A stretch of DNA of 64,000 bases from Amphibalanus amphitrite (Eukaryota > Arthropoda > Thecostraca > Balanomorpha > Balanidae). Under the pieces are notes generated by a model. That model was not told the DNA's origin. It ran no database searches and worked only from the letters and a program-made list of their open reading frames with translations. Where the stretch lies: contig NW_024883487.1 of NCBI RefSeq assembly GCF_019059575.1, positions 1 to 64,000 of the forward strand, read 5' to 3'. This document shows, piece by piece, positions 53,301 through 61,419 of this stretch; positions within the stretch are counted from its first letter, which is position 1; the number at the start of each line of letters is the position of its first letter. Made by a program: the position numbers and the translations under genes.

Positions 53301-55754
53301 GAGGTTCCCGCGTCATGGAGGGCGGCGGAAATAGTCGCTATTCCCAAGAAAGGGAAACCGCCTAACGAGACCGGCAGCTACAGACCGATCAGCTTGCTAA
53401 GCTGTATCGGAAAGCTCGCTGAACGACTCGTGCAGCATCGCCTCCAACACTGGCTCGAGCGCGCCGGAAAGCTGAACCGAAACCAGGCCGGTTTTCGGAG
53501 GGGCCACTCTACACTGGACCAGCTAGCCCGAGTCACCCAGACCATCTTTGACGGTTTCGAGTCCAAGAAACCGCAGCGAGCCATCCTCGTCCTCCTGGAC
53601 TACGCGCGAGCGTACGACCGGGTGTGGCGGGATGCGCTGTACGCTAAGATGCGGCGACTGGGTGTGCCGGGTTGCGCCACACGCTGGATCAGGGCCCTAC
53701 TCAGCGACCGGCGCGCTAGAGTGAGATGGGGTACGACAGCCTCCCGGTGGCGGGTCTTCCAGGAGGGCCTGCCGCAGGGCAGCGTGCTCGCCCCTCTCCT
53801 CTGGCTCATCTACTGCAACGACATCGACGACCAACTCCGGGCCGGAGACTCGAGCCCAACGGTCTCCCTCTTCGCGGATGATGTGGCCCTTCTCGCGACG
53901 GGCCGCTCTCTGCAGGAGTGTGCGGACAGGCTCCAACCGGCCCTGGACGAGGTCAGCCGCTGGGTGAAGACTTGGAAGGTCCAACCTAGTCCATCCAAGT
54001 GCGTGATGACCACCTTCACGCTGGACCCCAAGGAGTGCGGCGGCAAGGTCAAGCCCCAGCTCAGCTTCTGCGACCATCCGCTAGGCTACGAGGAGACGCC
54101 CACCTTCCTCGGCCTGAAGTTGGACTGCCAGCTGACCTTCGCCGCCCACATCGCCGCCCTCAGAGAGAAGATGGCAAAGCGCCGTGCTTGCCTGTCAGCG
54201 ATTGCCGGAAGGAGCTACGGAAGCCACCGTAGCACACTCCGCATCGCCTACAAGAGCTACGTGCGCTCCCTCTTCGACTACGGGGCGGCCATCTACTTCA
54301 CCCATGCGGCACCGGCTGTCCGCGAGCGCCTGGAGGTAGAGCAGCGGAAATGTGCGCGCCTGATTACCGGCTGCATCAAGCTCACGGATAAGGAGACCCT
54401 GGTGGCGGAGGCAGGCCTCCCTCCGCTATCACTCCGTGCCAAGGAGCTAGCAGCCGGCGAGTACGCGCGCATAGTCCGTCTACCTCCGGGAGACCCCGCT
54501 CGCAACCTACTGGACAAGACGCCACCACCGAGACTCCGCTACCGGGCCCACGAGGCATGGAGGCGCGCGGTGACGTCTGCCGAAGAGGCGGGTCTGCCAC
54601 CGCCGCCACCGGCAGACGAAGACGCGACCCTCTCATTCAAGCCATGCTTCCGTCGGGTCGGTAGGTGGGTCTGCGACAGGGCGGGCTTGAGCGACCTCCC
54701 AGTGGAGCCCCTGGCACTTTACCAGGGCGCACCACCCTGGCACCACTGTGGAGACGCCGTCCGTTTCGTGCTGGACCTGCCGCAGCCCACAAGGAGGACA
54801 GACCTGCCGGAAAAGAGAAAGGAGGCGGCGTTAGCGGCGCTGGCCCTCGTCCCCGATCCAGACTGTACCATCTGGTCGGACGGATCCGCCAAGGAAGGCA
54901 CCATCCAAGGCGGCGGTGGAGCGATCCTGGAGCTTCACCGCGAGGGACGCACAGTAGAGTGCGTGGCACCGGCCGGTCGAGTGTGCAGCAGTATGAGGGC
55001 GGAGCTGGTGGCAATGACGGAGGCCCTGACGTGTCTCCATGAGCTACCGGCCCCCTCTAAAGCACTCATCAAGAGAGTGCTGCTCTGCACAGACTCCCGG
55101 TCGGGGCTCCAGCTACTTAGCCGCGGCCCGGACGACCAACAGTCGGCCATCGGTCAGCGCGTCTGGGGCCTAATAGACGCGCTGACAGCCGCAGGGAAGG
55201 ATATCACCCTGCACTGGGTCCCGGGCCACGCCGACCTCGCCGGCAACGAGGCAGCCGACCGCCTCGCCAATCAAGCCGCCGCCGACTGCGCTCAAGAGGA
55301 GGCCCCGATCGACCTCTCCAGCGCGCGGACAGCCATCCGTCGCTGGACATCGGAGCTGGCCTCCGCAAGGGCGCAGCGGCACCCACATCGAGAACCTACT
55401 CCGAGCCACGATGAGCTGGACAGGTGGGGCCAGGCCACCCTGTCCCAGCTTCGCACCGGCTACTGCCCACTGGTGCGAGCCACAGCTCATCGCCTCGGCC
55501 TGGTCGAAGACCCGACCTGCCGAGCCTGCGGCGAGGAGGAGGAGGACGTGGAGCACCTCCTGGCCGGGTGCCCTGCACACGTGGCGGCGAGGGCCGGCTT
55601 CTGGGGGCACTGTCCGACCCTGGCGGAAGTGCTCTCGGGGCCGGCCCAACACATCATCAGTTATCTGAAGAGAGTGGGGCGGGTGCAGGTCGCCACCGAC
55701 CCGCCCCCGCCGGCCGCGCCTTAAGGCGCGGTCCGCGACCGCGCAGAAGAGAGA
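50327..55754 (+). mobile_element. LINE 2: 2A-bearing LINE nested in the gypsy leader
   Basis: The element is inserted in the last 23-bp repeat. GAGCGGCGGCGGG is duplicated on both sides (50314-50326 and 55755-55767), although the repetitive target makes the exact limits uncertain. It ends CGCAGAAG plus a short (AG)n, about 30 nt after the stop codon; a small hairpin (GCGGTC, CGC, GACCGC) lies in that 3' UTR. The domain order is the same as LINE 1, with clear divergence. Confidence 0.88.
50328..55724 (+). CDS. LINE 2 polyprotein: 2A, APE endonuclease with Cys modules, RT, RNase H
   Basis: The frame is open from the first base of the element to TAA at 55722, with no ATG before the 2A motif LRAGDIESNPGP (ending 50546). 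Unlike LINE 1 there is no PHD finger after 2A; an Arg-rich stretch leads directly to the endonuclease (IMQLNCN at about 50665, LLQETKL). The endonuclease is split by about 390 residues of Pro/Gly-rich linker holding three Cys modules (51069-51130, 51312-51390, 51683-51755). It resumes at GGVLTLVRD (about 51966) with GDFNAH and GSDHLPI. RT follows (YRPISLLS, YARAYDRVW, FADDVALLA at about 53870), then RNase H (WSDGSAKEG about 54870, WVPGHADLAGNEAADRLA) and a C2HC finger (CRACG...HLLAGCP). No internal stop. An ATG at 50333 opens a different frame that closes at 50485. Confidence 0.9.
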   Translation, partial: STWRPPARGVDAPLDGGGEVPPKRGLSSAAATTTEHQTAVGPEPGFSAGGRGRPAYLALIRLRAGDIESNPGPTGRGEADASARAARRGSRRRQTAQRDLPETGREGGPGELRIMQLNCNGIYPRLTELRARLASERPHLVLLQETKLSASQETPAFPGYNIAAREDWTPAQDPPPEAEAPPTPVLSPCPPPPQAPAETLEGAEASTRTAGLGAGPPVHTGRPERPCETGETQEKTSLPPRAALPRACRTSLLDRTQWCRGCRSHRGCDLRRTWTTGPSATAVAAPDVTAAAGGAPGAPTSSPVIGGRRRQEDTGSMGGNDEGGTPRGETCRARLGPQQKDLWCRGCLQKKRCGARVPPAPPATTTTGPRGPPPPRGSPPPRGPPPPRGSQTAAPTNATLGAPTGIFGLVVRQRDAPEPGRPGPPAPRPASSRPERPDGASPAAQPAAAALAACRTRFKNDRENWCCGCRSKRRCEVRAGAKPPPVAAHPEQVASSAGTASPERRDAGVRDGETEAGPGGGSGSAPTGAATRQRPVAGPPPAPKGQGGVLTLVRDDIPYSVNPSPYRPTRPDPNTYCVSVTVHASKTLGLSVYNIYAPPARWTTGQGTQEQGFQPDGIRLEHPAVVCGDFNAHSLSWDTYQPETALGEAIEDWAVDNGMTILNDGGCTRQNPSTGGVSAPDVSLASRDLLRSRDVTWVTQRGIGSDHLPILVTLSSSVQRPRREGRGRFSHRSADWPKFREELDQLINAWSAQPSSLNEAASRLAATILRAARASIPFGNGRGRRPPFWNQACQDATDRREEARVAASRSRSRADVLRYQEERAAADKVVDNEKTAFFRQKAADLKPDGDMWHLIRTMDGRRPPAKPAVAISRPGTEGQPAQPTRPAVTDKEKADLFCQAYAQVSRLPKDKTSDHSIKIEARRATSQTCCNGGRDAFCSPFSRRELLLGIRKLRKGRSPGVDQVTNDMLHQLSPSAERHLLEVLNWSWRTGEVPASWRAAEIVAIPKKGKPPNETGSYRPISLLSCIGKLAERLVQHRLQHWLERAGKLNRNQAGFRRGHSTLDQLARVTQTIFDGFESKKPQRAILVLLDYARAYDRVWRDALYAKMRRLGVPGCATRWIRALLSDRRARVRWGTTASRWRVFQEGLPQGSVLAPLLWLIYCNDIDDQLRAGDSSPTVSLFADDVALLATGRSLQECADRLQPALDEVSRWVKTWKVQPSPSKCVMTTFTLDPKECGGKVKPQLSFCDHPLGYEETPTFLGLKLDCQLTFAAHIAALREKMAKRRACLSAIAGRSYGSHRSTLRIAYKSYVRSLFDYGAAIYFTHAAPAVRERLEVEQRKCARLITGCIKLTDKETLVAEAGLPPLSLRAKELAAGEYARIVRLPPGDPARNLLDKTPPPRLRYRAHEAWRRAVTSAEEAGLPPPPPADEDATLSFKPCFRRVGRWVCDRAGLSDLPVEPLALYQGAPPWHHCGDAVRFVLDLPQPTRRTDLPEKRKEAALAALALVPDPDCTIWSDGSAKEGTIQGGGGAILELHREGRTVECVAPAGRVCSSMRAELVAMTEALTCLHELPAPSKALIKRVLLCTDSRSGLQLLSRGPDDQQSAIGQRVWGLIDALTAAGKDITLHWVPGHADLAGNEAADRLANQAAADCAQEEAPIDLSSARTAIRRWTSELASARAQRHPHREPTPSHDELDRWGQATLSQLRTGYCPLVRATAHRLGLVEDPTCRACGEEEEDVEHLLAGCPAHVAARAGFWGHCPTLAEVLSGPAQHIISYLKRVGRVQVATDPPPPAAP

Positions 55755-55809
55755 GAGCGGCGGCGGGCCGGCCGGAGGAACGACGCGCTGGTGAGAGCAC
55801 GGCAGCGTG

Positions 55810-58758
55810 ATGGATCCAACGGGCATGCAGCTGGTGTCTGCGGGGCCGTACCGGGCAGGCACGGACTTCGAGAAATGGCTGCGAGCGTTGGAGCGCTACA
55901 TGGTCGCTATGGACATCCAAGGGCCTACCAGACGATGCGCCGTGCTGCTACACCTGGTGGGGCCTGACATAGCCGATGTCAGCGACTCCCTGCCGGAAGA
56001 GGAGGCAGAAGGACCGGAGGAAGACGAGTTCACCCGGCTAAAAAGGAAGTTGGTACGGTACCTGGTGCCAAGGAATAACGTCGTGGCTGAACGAGGGAAA
56101 TTCCAAGGAATGACAATGGAGCCGGAGGAAAGCCTGGAGGACTTCCTGGCCAGGCTACGGACCCAAATCCTGCGCTGCGGCTACGAGCCGGCGCAGGTGA
56201 ACCGGGAGCTGCGAGACCGCTGCGTCCTGGGCAGCCGAGGCGAGCTGCAGCGGAAGCTGGTGAGGGAAGCGGCACTGAAGGGCGACGAACTCAACCTGGA
56301 GGATGTCCGGCGGACGGCACGCGCCCACCGGGACGTCATGGACCTGACGACTCGGTTGTCAGGGGCGCCGGTGCCGGCTGCGACGGACGGGGAGGCAGTC
56401 CAGGTGGTGAGACGCCAGCGGCGGGCGGAGACGGCCAGGCCGGCCGAGCGCCCGGGACCGGGCTCGTGCTTCGGCTGCGGAGGCCGGGGACACTGGCGGC
56501 GGGACTGTCCGACGTACAGGGCGGACTCGGCGCCGGAGAGGGCGCGCCCTCCGGCGGCAGGAGCGGTGCAGCAGCGCGGAGTGTCTCGCCCGCCCGGCCC
56601 GGCAGACGGCGGTCGGCGAGACAGCAGACGCGGCGGACCGCTCGAGAAGAGGAGGTGCTTCAAATGTGGCAGAACTGGACACCTGAAGCGGGACTGTCCA
56701 GGAATCGGACAGGTGGCGTCCGTGGAGGAGGATGTCGTGATGACGGTGGCGCAGCTGACGAGCCAGGACCGGCTGCCACTGGTAACTCTGTCTGTCAACG
56801 GCCGGGAGACTGAGATGCTGGTTGACACCGGGTCACCAGTGTCGATCGTGGCGGACGGCAGCATCCCGGGACTGAAGCTGAGACCGTCGAAGATGCAGCT
56901 ACGCTCGTTCACGGGTCAGCCGGTGCCGGTCCGCGGCGAGGCGACCGTGCAGGCGGAGTATGGCGGCCAGCGGAAGCGGCTGAACGTGGTTGTCAGCAGT
57001 CAGCTCCGACACCACCCGCTGCTGGGGCGCGACTGGCTGCGTGAAATACGTCTGGACTGGCGGTCGCTGCTGCAGGTCAGCGAGGCCAGCAAAGTGAGCG
57101 GCGGGCGGACGCTGAGCTCAGTGACGGCGGCGCACGCAGCAGTGTTTGCAGGGGGCCTCGGCACGATGGAGCAGCGCGCGCACCTGACCCTAAAGCCGGG
57201 CGCTGTGCCGCGGCGGCTACCACCGCGACCCGTACCGTGTGCGCTGCTGCCGCAAGTGGAGAACGATGGAGCCGGTGGGCGCCTGGACGCCAGCGGAGTG
57301 AGCAGCGGGCGCCAGGACGCCGGTGATGAGGGCGGGCGCCGGAGCCCGGAGGCAGGCGGGCGCCGGGGCGCCGGCAGGCTCCGGACCGATGAAGTCTGTG
57401 GGCGCCGGGATGCGGCTGGGCGCGGGCGCCGTGACACCTACGGAGGAGGCGGACGCCGGGTCGCTGGCGAGCGCCGGGACGCTGGCGGAAACAGCGGACG
57501 CCGGGACACGGCAGTCTGCGGGTACCGGGTCGCTGGCGAGCGCCGGGACGCTGGCGGGAACAGCGGACGCCGGGACACGGCAGTCTGCGGGTACCGGGTC
57601 GCTGGCGAGCGCTGGGACGCTGGGGGGCGCCGGCGCGCTGGTAGGCGGCGGGACGCCAGCGGCGCCGGGAGGTCAGGACGGCGGGACGCCAGCGGCGCCG
57701 GGAGGTCAGGCCGGCGGGACGCCAGCTGCGCCGGAAGGTCAGGCCGGCGGGACACAAGCGGCGCCGGGAGGTCAGGCCGGCGGGACGCCAGCGGCGCCGG
57801 GAGGTCAGGCCGGCGGGACGCCAGCGGCGCCGGGAGGTCAGGCCGGCGGGACGCCAGCGGCGCCGGGAGGTCAGGCCGGCGGGACGCCAGCTGCGCCGGA
57901 AGGTCAGGCCGGCGGGACACAAGCGGCGCCGGGAGGTCAGACAGGCGGAACGCCGGCGGCGCCGGGAGGTCAGGCCGGCGGGACGCCAGCGGCGCGGGGA
58001 GATCAGGCCGGCGGGACGCCATCGGCGCCGGGAGACCAGTCCGGTGGGACTGCGGCGGCGCCGGGAGCCGGGTCCGTCGGGACCGCGGCGGCGCTGGGAG
58101 CCGGGTCCGTTGGGACTGCGGCGGCGCCGGGAGCCGGATCCGTCGGGACGGTGGCGGCGCTGGGAGCCGGGTCCGTCGGGACTGCGGCGGCGCCGGGAGC
58201 CGGATCCGTCGGGACGGTGGCGGCGCTAGGAGCCGGGTCCGTCGGGACTGCGGCGGCGCCGGGAGCGGAGGCTGCAGCGGCTCAGATCGGACTGATCCGA
58301 CGGAGCAGGTCCGGAATCAGCGGGAGGCGGCCGCTGGGACGGTCATGCCGGCGGCGCTCGGCGAGGCCGGTGCTGGCGCCAGCGGTGGTGCGAGGACGGC
58401 CGTGCGGGTGTCGCCCGGCGGTGCCGGCGGGGTCTCTAGCGAAGGCGCTAGGACGGCTGTACCGGTGGCGCTCGGCGGGGTCGGTGCCGGCGCCAGCGGA
58501 GGCGACGGAGAAGACAGCCGAGCGGTGACAGTCCTCGGGAGCAGTCAGACAGTCACCGAGTGCAGCGGCGGCACAGCGGACTGGCATCGGAACGACCGTA
58601 CTCGTACGGGCGGCGGAGCGGTTGCGAGCAGTGCCGATAGGGCAGGTGAGGTGCGCGGCGACGCAGCGGACCGGTATCGGGCTGGTCGCCCTCGTGCGAG
58701 CGGTGGAGAGACGGTGAGCGAGGCCGAAGGAACAGGTCGCGCGCGGTGGCGCTACTGA
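55810..58758 (+). CDS. Gag-protease of second gypsy element with repetitive C-terminus
   Basis: The product is 982 residues from the ATG at 55810. Residues 1-200 are gag-like (WLRALERYM, FQGMTMEPEESLEDFLARLR). Two CCHC zinc knuckles follow (CFGCGGRGHWRRDC about 219, CFKCGRTGHLKRDC about 283), then an aspartic protease (MLVDTGSPVSIV about 337, HHPLLGRDWL about 404). The linker that normally enters RT is present (GLGTMEQRAHLTLKPGA, PRPVPCALLPQVE, about 449-486), but no RT motif follows. Instead there are Gly/Arg/Ala repeats of 11 residues to about 820, then a low-complexity tail. It could supply capsid and protease but not copying or integration. The tail is probably tolerated junk, although it is kept open for about 490 codons. 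Confidence 0.85.
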   Translation: MDPTGMQLVSAGPYRAGTDFEKWLRALERYMVAMDIQGPTRRCAVLLHLVGPDIADVSDSLPEEEAEGPEEDEFTRLKRKLVRYLVPRNNVVAERGKFQGMTMEPEESLEDFLARLRTQILRCGYEPAQVNRELRDRCVLGSRGELQRKLVREAALKGDELNLEDVRRTARAHRDVMDLTTRLSGAPVPAATDGEAVQVVRRQRRAETARPAERPGPGSCFGCGGRGHWRRDCPTYRADSAPERARPPAAGAVQQRGVSRPPGPADGGRRDSRRGGPLEKRRCFKCGRTGHLKRDCPGIGQVASVEEDVVMTVAQLTSQDRLPLVTLSVNGRETEMLVDTGSPVSIVADGSIPGLKLRPSKMQLRSFTGQPVPVRGEATVQAEYGGQRKRLNVVVSSQLRHHPLLGRDWLREIRLDWRSLLQVSEASKVSGGRTLSSVTAAHAAVFAGGLGTMEQRAHLTLKPGAVPRRLPPRPVPCALLPQVENDGAGGRLDASGVSSGRQDAGDEGGRRSPEAGGRRGAGRLRTDEVCGRRDAAGRGRRDTYGGGGRRVAGERRDAGGNSGRRDTAVCGYRVAGERRDAGGNSGRRDTAVCGYRVAGERWDAGGRRRAGRRRDASGAGRSGRRDASGAGRSGRRDASCAGRSGRRDTSGAGRSGRRDASGAGRSGRRDASGAGRSGRRDASGAGRSGRRDASCAGRSGRRDTSGAGRSDRRNAGGAGRSGRRDASGAGRSGRRDAIGAGRPVRWDCGGAGSRVRRDRGGAGSRVRWDCGGAGSRIRRDGGGAGSRVRRDCGGAGSRIRRDGGGARSRVRRDCGGAGSGGCSGSDRTDPTEQVRNQREAAAGTVMPAALGEAGAGASGGARTAVRVSPGGAGGVSSEGARTAVPVALGGVGAGASGGDGEDSRAVTVLGSSQTVTECSGGTADWHRNDRTRTGGGAVASSADRAGEVRGDAADRYRAGRPRASGGETVSEAEGTGRARWRY
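57430..58265. repeat. 33-bp coding minisatellite (plus 69-bp repeats)
   Basis: About 18 tandem copies of a 33-bp unit (GGCGGGACGCCAGCGGCGCC then GGGAGGTCAGGCC) run from about 57650 to 58260, in two sub-families. They are preceded by two to three copies of a 69-bp unit (57455-57605). The unit length is a multiple of three, so the gag frame stays open. Confidence 0.88.
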
Positions 58759-59375
58759 CGGACCGCCGGCAGCGGTGAGCGGTGCTGGTGGGACCGGCGG
58801 CGCACGCGGTAGCAAGCCTAACGCTTCGCCGGGAGTGGTGAGCGGCGCCGGTGGGACAGGACATGGCGCGCGCGGCGGCGATTGTAAAGGACCGCCGGCA
58901 GAGGTGCGGCGGCGGTTGTCCGTGCGTCACTCTCAGCCACCGAGGAGGTGGATAACTGAGATGTGATCGGGTGGGAAAATACGTGATTTTACGGAGATGT
59001 GATCGGGCGGAAGGATCGAGCGGAAGAATATGTGATTCCGTGTGTCAATAGGTGCCATCGATAAGGTGGATAACAGATGTGATTGGCCAGGGAAAGTGTG
59101 GGTCAATTTGTACCGCCGAGAAGGGTGATGACTGATTAGTTATTATCGTTTGGAAGTACAGATTGATAAGCAGTGTAAGGGCAGACGTGCGCGACTCTAA
59201 AGTCAGTGAATTTGTAGTTATGTTCGTATCGCACGGATGTGAGCGATGTCAGTGATCGCACTAAAATAGGCGGCAGTGTTGACGCTGTAAGTGACCGGAC
59301 TGGATTTGACTAGTTTCTGGTGGCTCGCAGGTTGAGTAAGTTATGTTTGATAGTTCGATGTTCGAACTCAAATCC
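58759..59375. other. 3' non-coding region of second gypsy element
   Basis: After the Gag-protease stop the sequence becomes progressively AT-richer with no recognisable ORF. Two similar phrases around GAGATGTGATCGG (58958 and 58996) are the only repeats I noticed. Confidence 0.6.
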
Positions 59376-59387
59376 AGGGGGGCAGGG
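59376..59387 (+). promoter_or_regulatory. Polypurine tract of second gypsy element
   Basis: AGGGGGGCAGGG, with one pyrimidine, abuts the 3' LTR, where plus-strand priming occurs in LTR elements. Confidence 0.8.
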
Positions 59388-59564
59388 TGTTGTATCGTGA
59401 GCCTGGCTACGCGTAGTTCAGTTAGCGACCGCCAGGTGGAAACCGGTCGCCGGTTGTGCGGCAGTCGGCCGCCGGCCCGCGCAGGGCGTGGATGTGTCCT
59501 GGTTGGCTGTGCGCCAAGTGGGCGCGCAATCGCAGACGTGGAATAAAGAACTCACATTATATCA
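59388..59564 (+). repeat. 3' LTR of second gypsy element
   Basis: This 177-bp LTR is near-identical to the 5' LTR and is followed by the GATAT duplication. Confidence 0.92.
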
Positions 59565-60529
59565 GATATAACCTGAAGTACACTAAATTTTCTAGGTGCA
59601 AAACCTACCGCTAAAATCCGCGAGCCCTGTACCATGCACAAGGGCGCCGGGTGCAGTGTCTGTGTGTCCCTGACTGACCTGCAGCGGTGACGCTGTCACA
59701 GAAAGCACCTGTTCATTGCCCAACGGATCCAGCCCAGTTCCGGCCGGCCGAGTGCCCGCACGTACGCAGCCAGTGTTACGGTCTGTGTTCGATCTATGTT
59801 ACGGTCTGTGTTCAATCTATTTTACGCCCTGTGTAACGACCTGCGTTACGGCTTGTGTTACGGTCTGTGTTACATACCCTGTTCTGGGCGGTCTCCACCT
59901 TGACCCTCTTAGCGTCCCAGAGTCGGTACTGGTAGACGTGCGCGTTCTCTGCCGAGACGTCCCACAGGTGAACGAGCAGGTTCTGTAGGCCGACCAGCGT
60001 CTCAGCTGGCACCTGAGAAGGTCAGGAGAGGGTAGGGGAGGTCAGTGGTGTACTGGTGTCTGACATAGACCAGCGGACAGGGGGAGGGGAGAGGGAGAGG
60101 AGTCTGGTGGCGCAGAAGGACCGTTCCGCGCTTGAAAGTGGACATATCTGAGGACCGTTCCGCGCGCGCTGACACTGCCTCTAGAACCGTTCTGCGAGCA
60201 GTCAGACATGCAGACCGGATTGATGTTTTGAAACTTTGACATAATAAACTTTAATTAATTCGACAGAGGTACTCTAACCGCATGTGTTTTTTTTATATCG
60301 CGGACAAAAAAGTGGGGATTGTTAGGGTTAAGCAGGGAGTCACCAATGTTAGATCCCTCTCTGGGTCCTTTCATAGGTCACGGTCCTGACCCGAGATAGC
60401 TGAGCTGTGTCGCAGCCCTGACCTCAGGGCTCAGACAGCTGAGCTGTGCACGCCGTCGGCTCGGCCGTCAGTCGCCACAGCCGCTGACCCCAGTGTCCAA
60501 ACAGCTCCAAACAATATCCGGCCCTGTAC

Positions 60530-60680
60530 AGGGTGTCCACAAAAAGTGTACAGATTTAAAATGAAGATATTTCAGCATATAAGCACGCGCTCACGTCAAA
60601 TGCAGGCTTAAATTGAAGCTTAGCTCGTGCAAATTTATTTGACATACAATTTGTTAGTGAGAGTCATGAGACAGTTAAAG
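60530..60680. other. Array edge, possible mariner-type terminus
   Basis: The array ends at CTGTA and continues CAGGGTGTCCACAAAAAGTG. A TA followed by CAGGGTGTCC resembles a Tc1/mariner-type terminal repeat, but no matching right end was found in the window. The 150 bp are AT-rich and non-coding. Confidence 0.3.
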
Positions 60681-60992
60681 GGACCCTCCCACCTTCAAAA
60701 AAGTTAATGAATTGGCATAAAAGTGATGTAGCGTGAATCACAAAGAGCGAAAATGAACATCTACCAAATTTTACCGGAAAATATTCACCCGTTTTCGAGA
60801 TATAAGACTTTTATTTTTGTTTACTTTTTGGGAAATCCGCTGTTTCTATGACGTCACATAAAGGTTTTCTTTACGTCGGCATTTGGAAGCAATAGTTTGG
60901 TATCAAAGTGCGACAAATATTGCGCGAATGATGCGTTTATCTTATCAAGGTCAATATATGATGGCCAATAAAGGATTCCAGGACAATTCTTA

Positions 60993-61216
60993 TGGCATTT
61001 CTTCGTATCGCAATTCTTCGTCTGCAAATCTTCGTCAGGGCATTTATTCGTACCTATCGCATTACTTTGTCTCGCACCAGGGTATATGAAAATCGGCTCG
61101 CATTTCTTCTTCAACGCAAATATATGCAAGAGTAAGCATTGAGTGACAAATAAATGCACCGACGAAGATTTGTAGACGAAGAAATGCGGACGAAAAATTG
61201 TGCTACGAAGAAAGGT
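60993..61216. repeat. Palindromic TTCGT-rich repeat inside piggyBac-like element
   Basis: The left half repeats words such as ATTTCTTCGT and CAAATCTTCGTC. The right half carries their complements (GACGAAGATTTG, ACGAAGAAA) in mirrored order, giving two imperfect arms of about 70 bp that could fold back. This looks like a small palindromic element nested within the larger one. Confidence 0.6.
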
Positions 61217-61419
61217 CATGCGAGGATTCGTTCGGGTACCATGACATTTATGTGATTTCAAAGTCAAGGTTCACAGCTGATGTGCTAAATCAAGCCAAGA
61301 ATCCAAACTATCAAAAAACTATAAATATTTGTTTGTCTGTCACAGAGGTCTCAAGCAATATAAGGTTGACATATGTTGAATCAAAAATCTACTGCCACAA
61401 CTCACATCTCCTGCCTTAG

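Larger units (their letters stand above)
49002..59564 (+). mobile_element. Second Ty3/gypsy element: gag-protease only, with nested LINE
   Basis: LTRs at 49002-49183 (182 bp) and 59388-59564 (177 bp) run from TGTTGTATCG to TTATATCA and differ, by eye, by a single 5-bp indel. A GATAT target duplication (48997-49001 and 59565-59569) fits gypsy. A tRNA-Ser-type primer site and a purine tract are in place. Without the nested LINE it is about 5.1 kb. It encodes Gag and protease, but RT, RNase H and integrase are absent, so it must be mobilised by a relative. Confidence 0.92.
48184..60012 (-). pseudogene. Captured exon-like fragments in core K9
   Basis: Exon c is 48184-48305, exon b 48602-48724 and exon a 59878-60012 (Trp variant). 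The gypsy element separates b from a. Confidence 0.45.
48062..60529. repeat. Array unit 9 (last, partial)
   Basis: Core K9 is split at 49001 by the second gypsy element and resumes at 59570. It then runs through exon-like segment a into a foldback left arm that ends abruptly at about 60529 (CCGGCCCTGTA). Nothing of the array is seen beyond this point. Confidence 0.85.

Noticed and set aside
57077..58022. Minus-strand and alternate-frame ORFs over the 33-bp repeats
   Set aside because: They are shadows of the coding minisatellite with no independent start or domain.
60854..61267. 137-codon minus-strand ORF as transposase
   Set aside because: There are no transposase motifs; it is largely formed by the palindromic TTCGT repeat.
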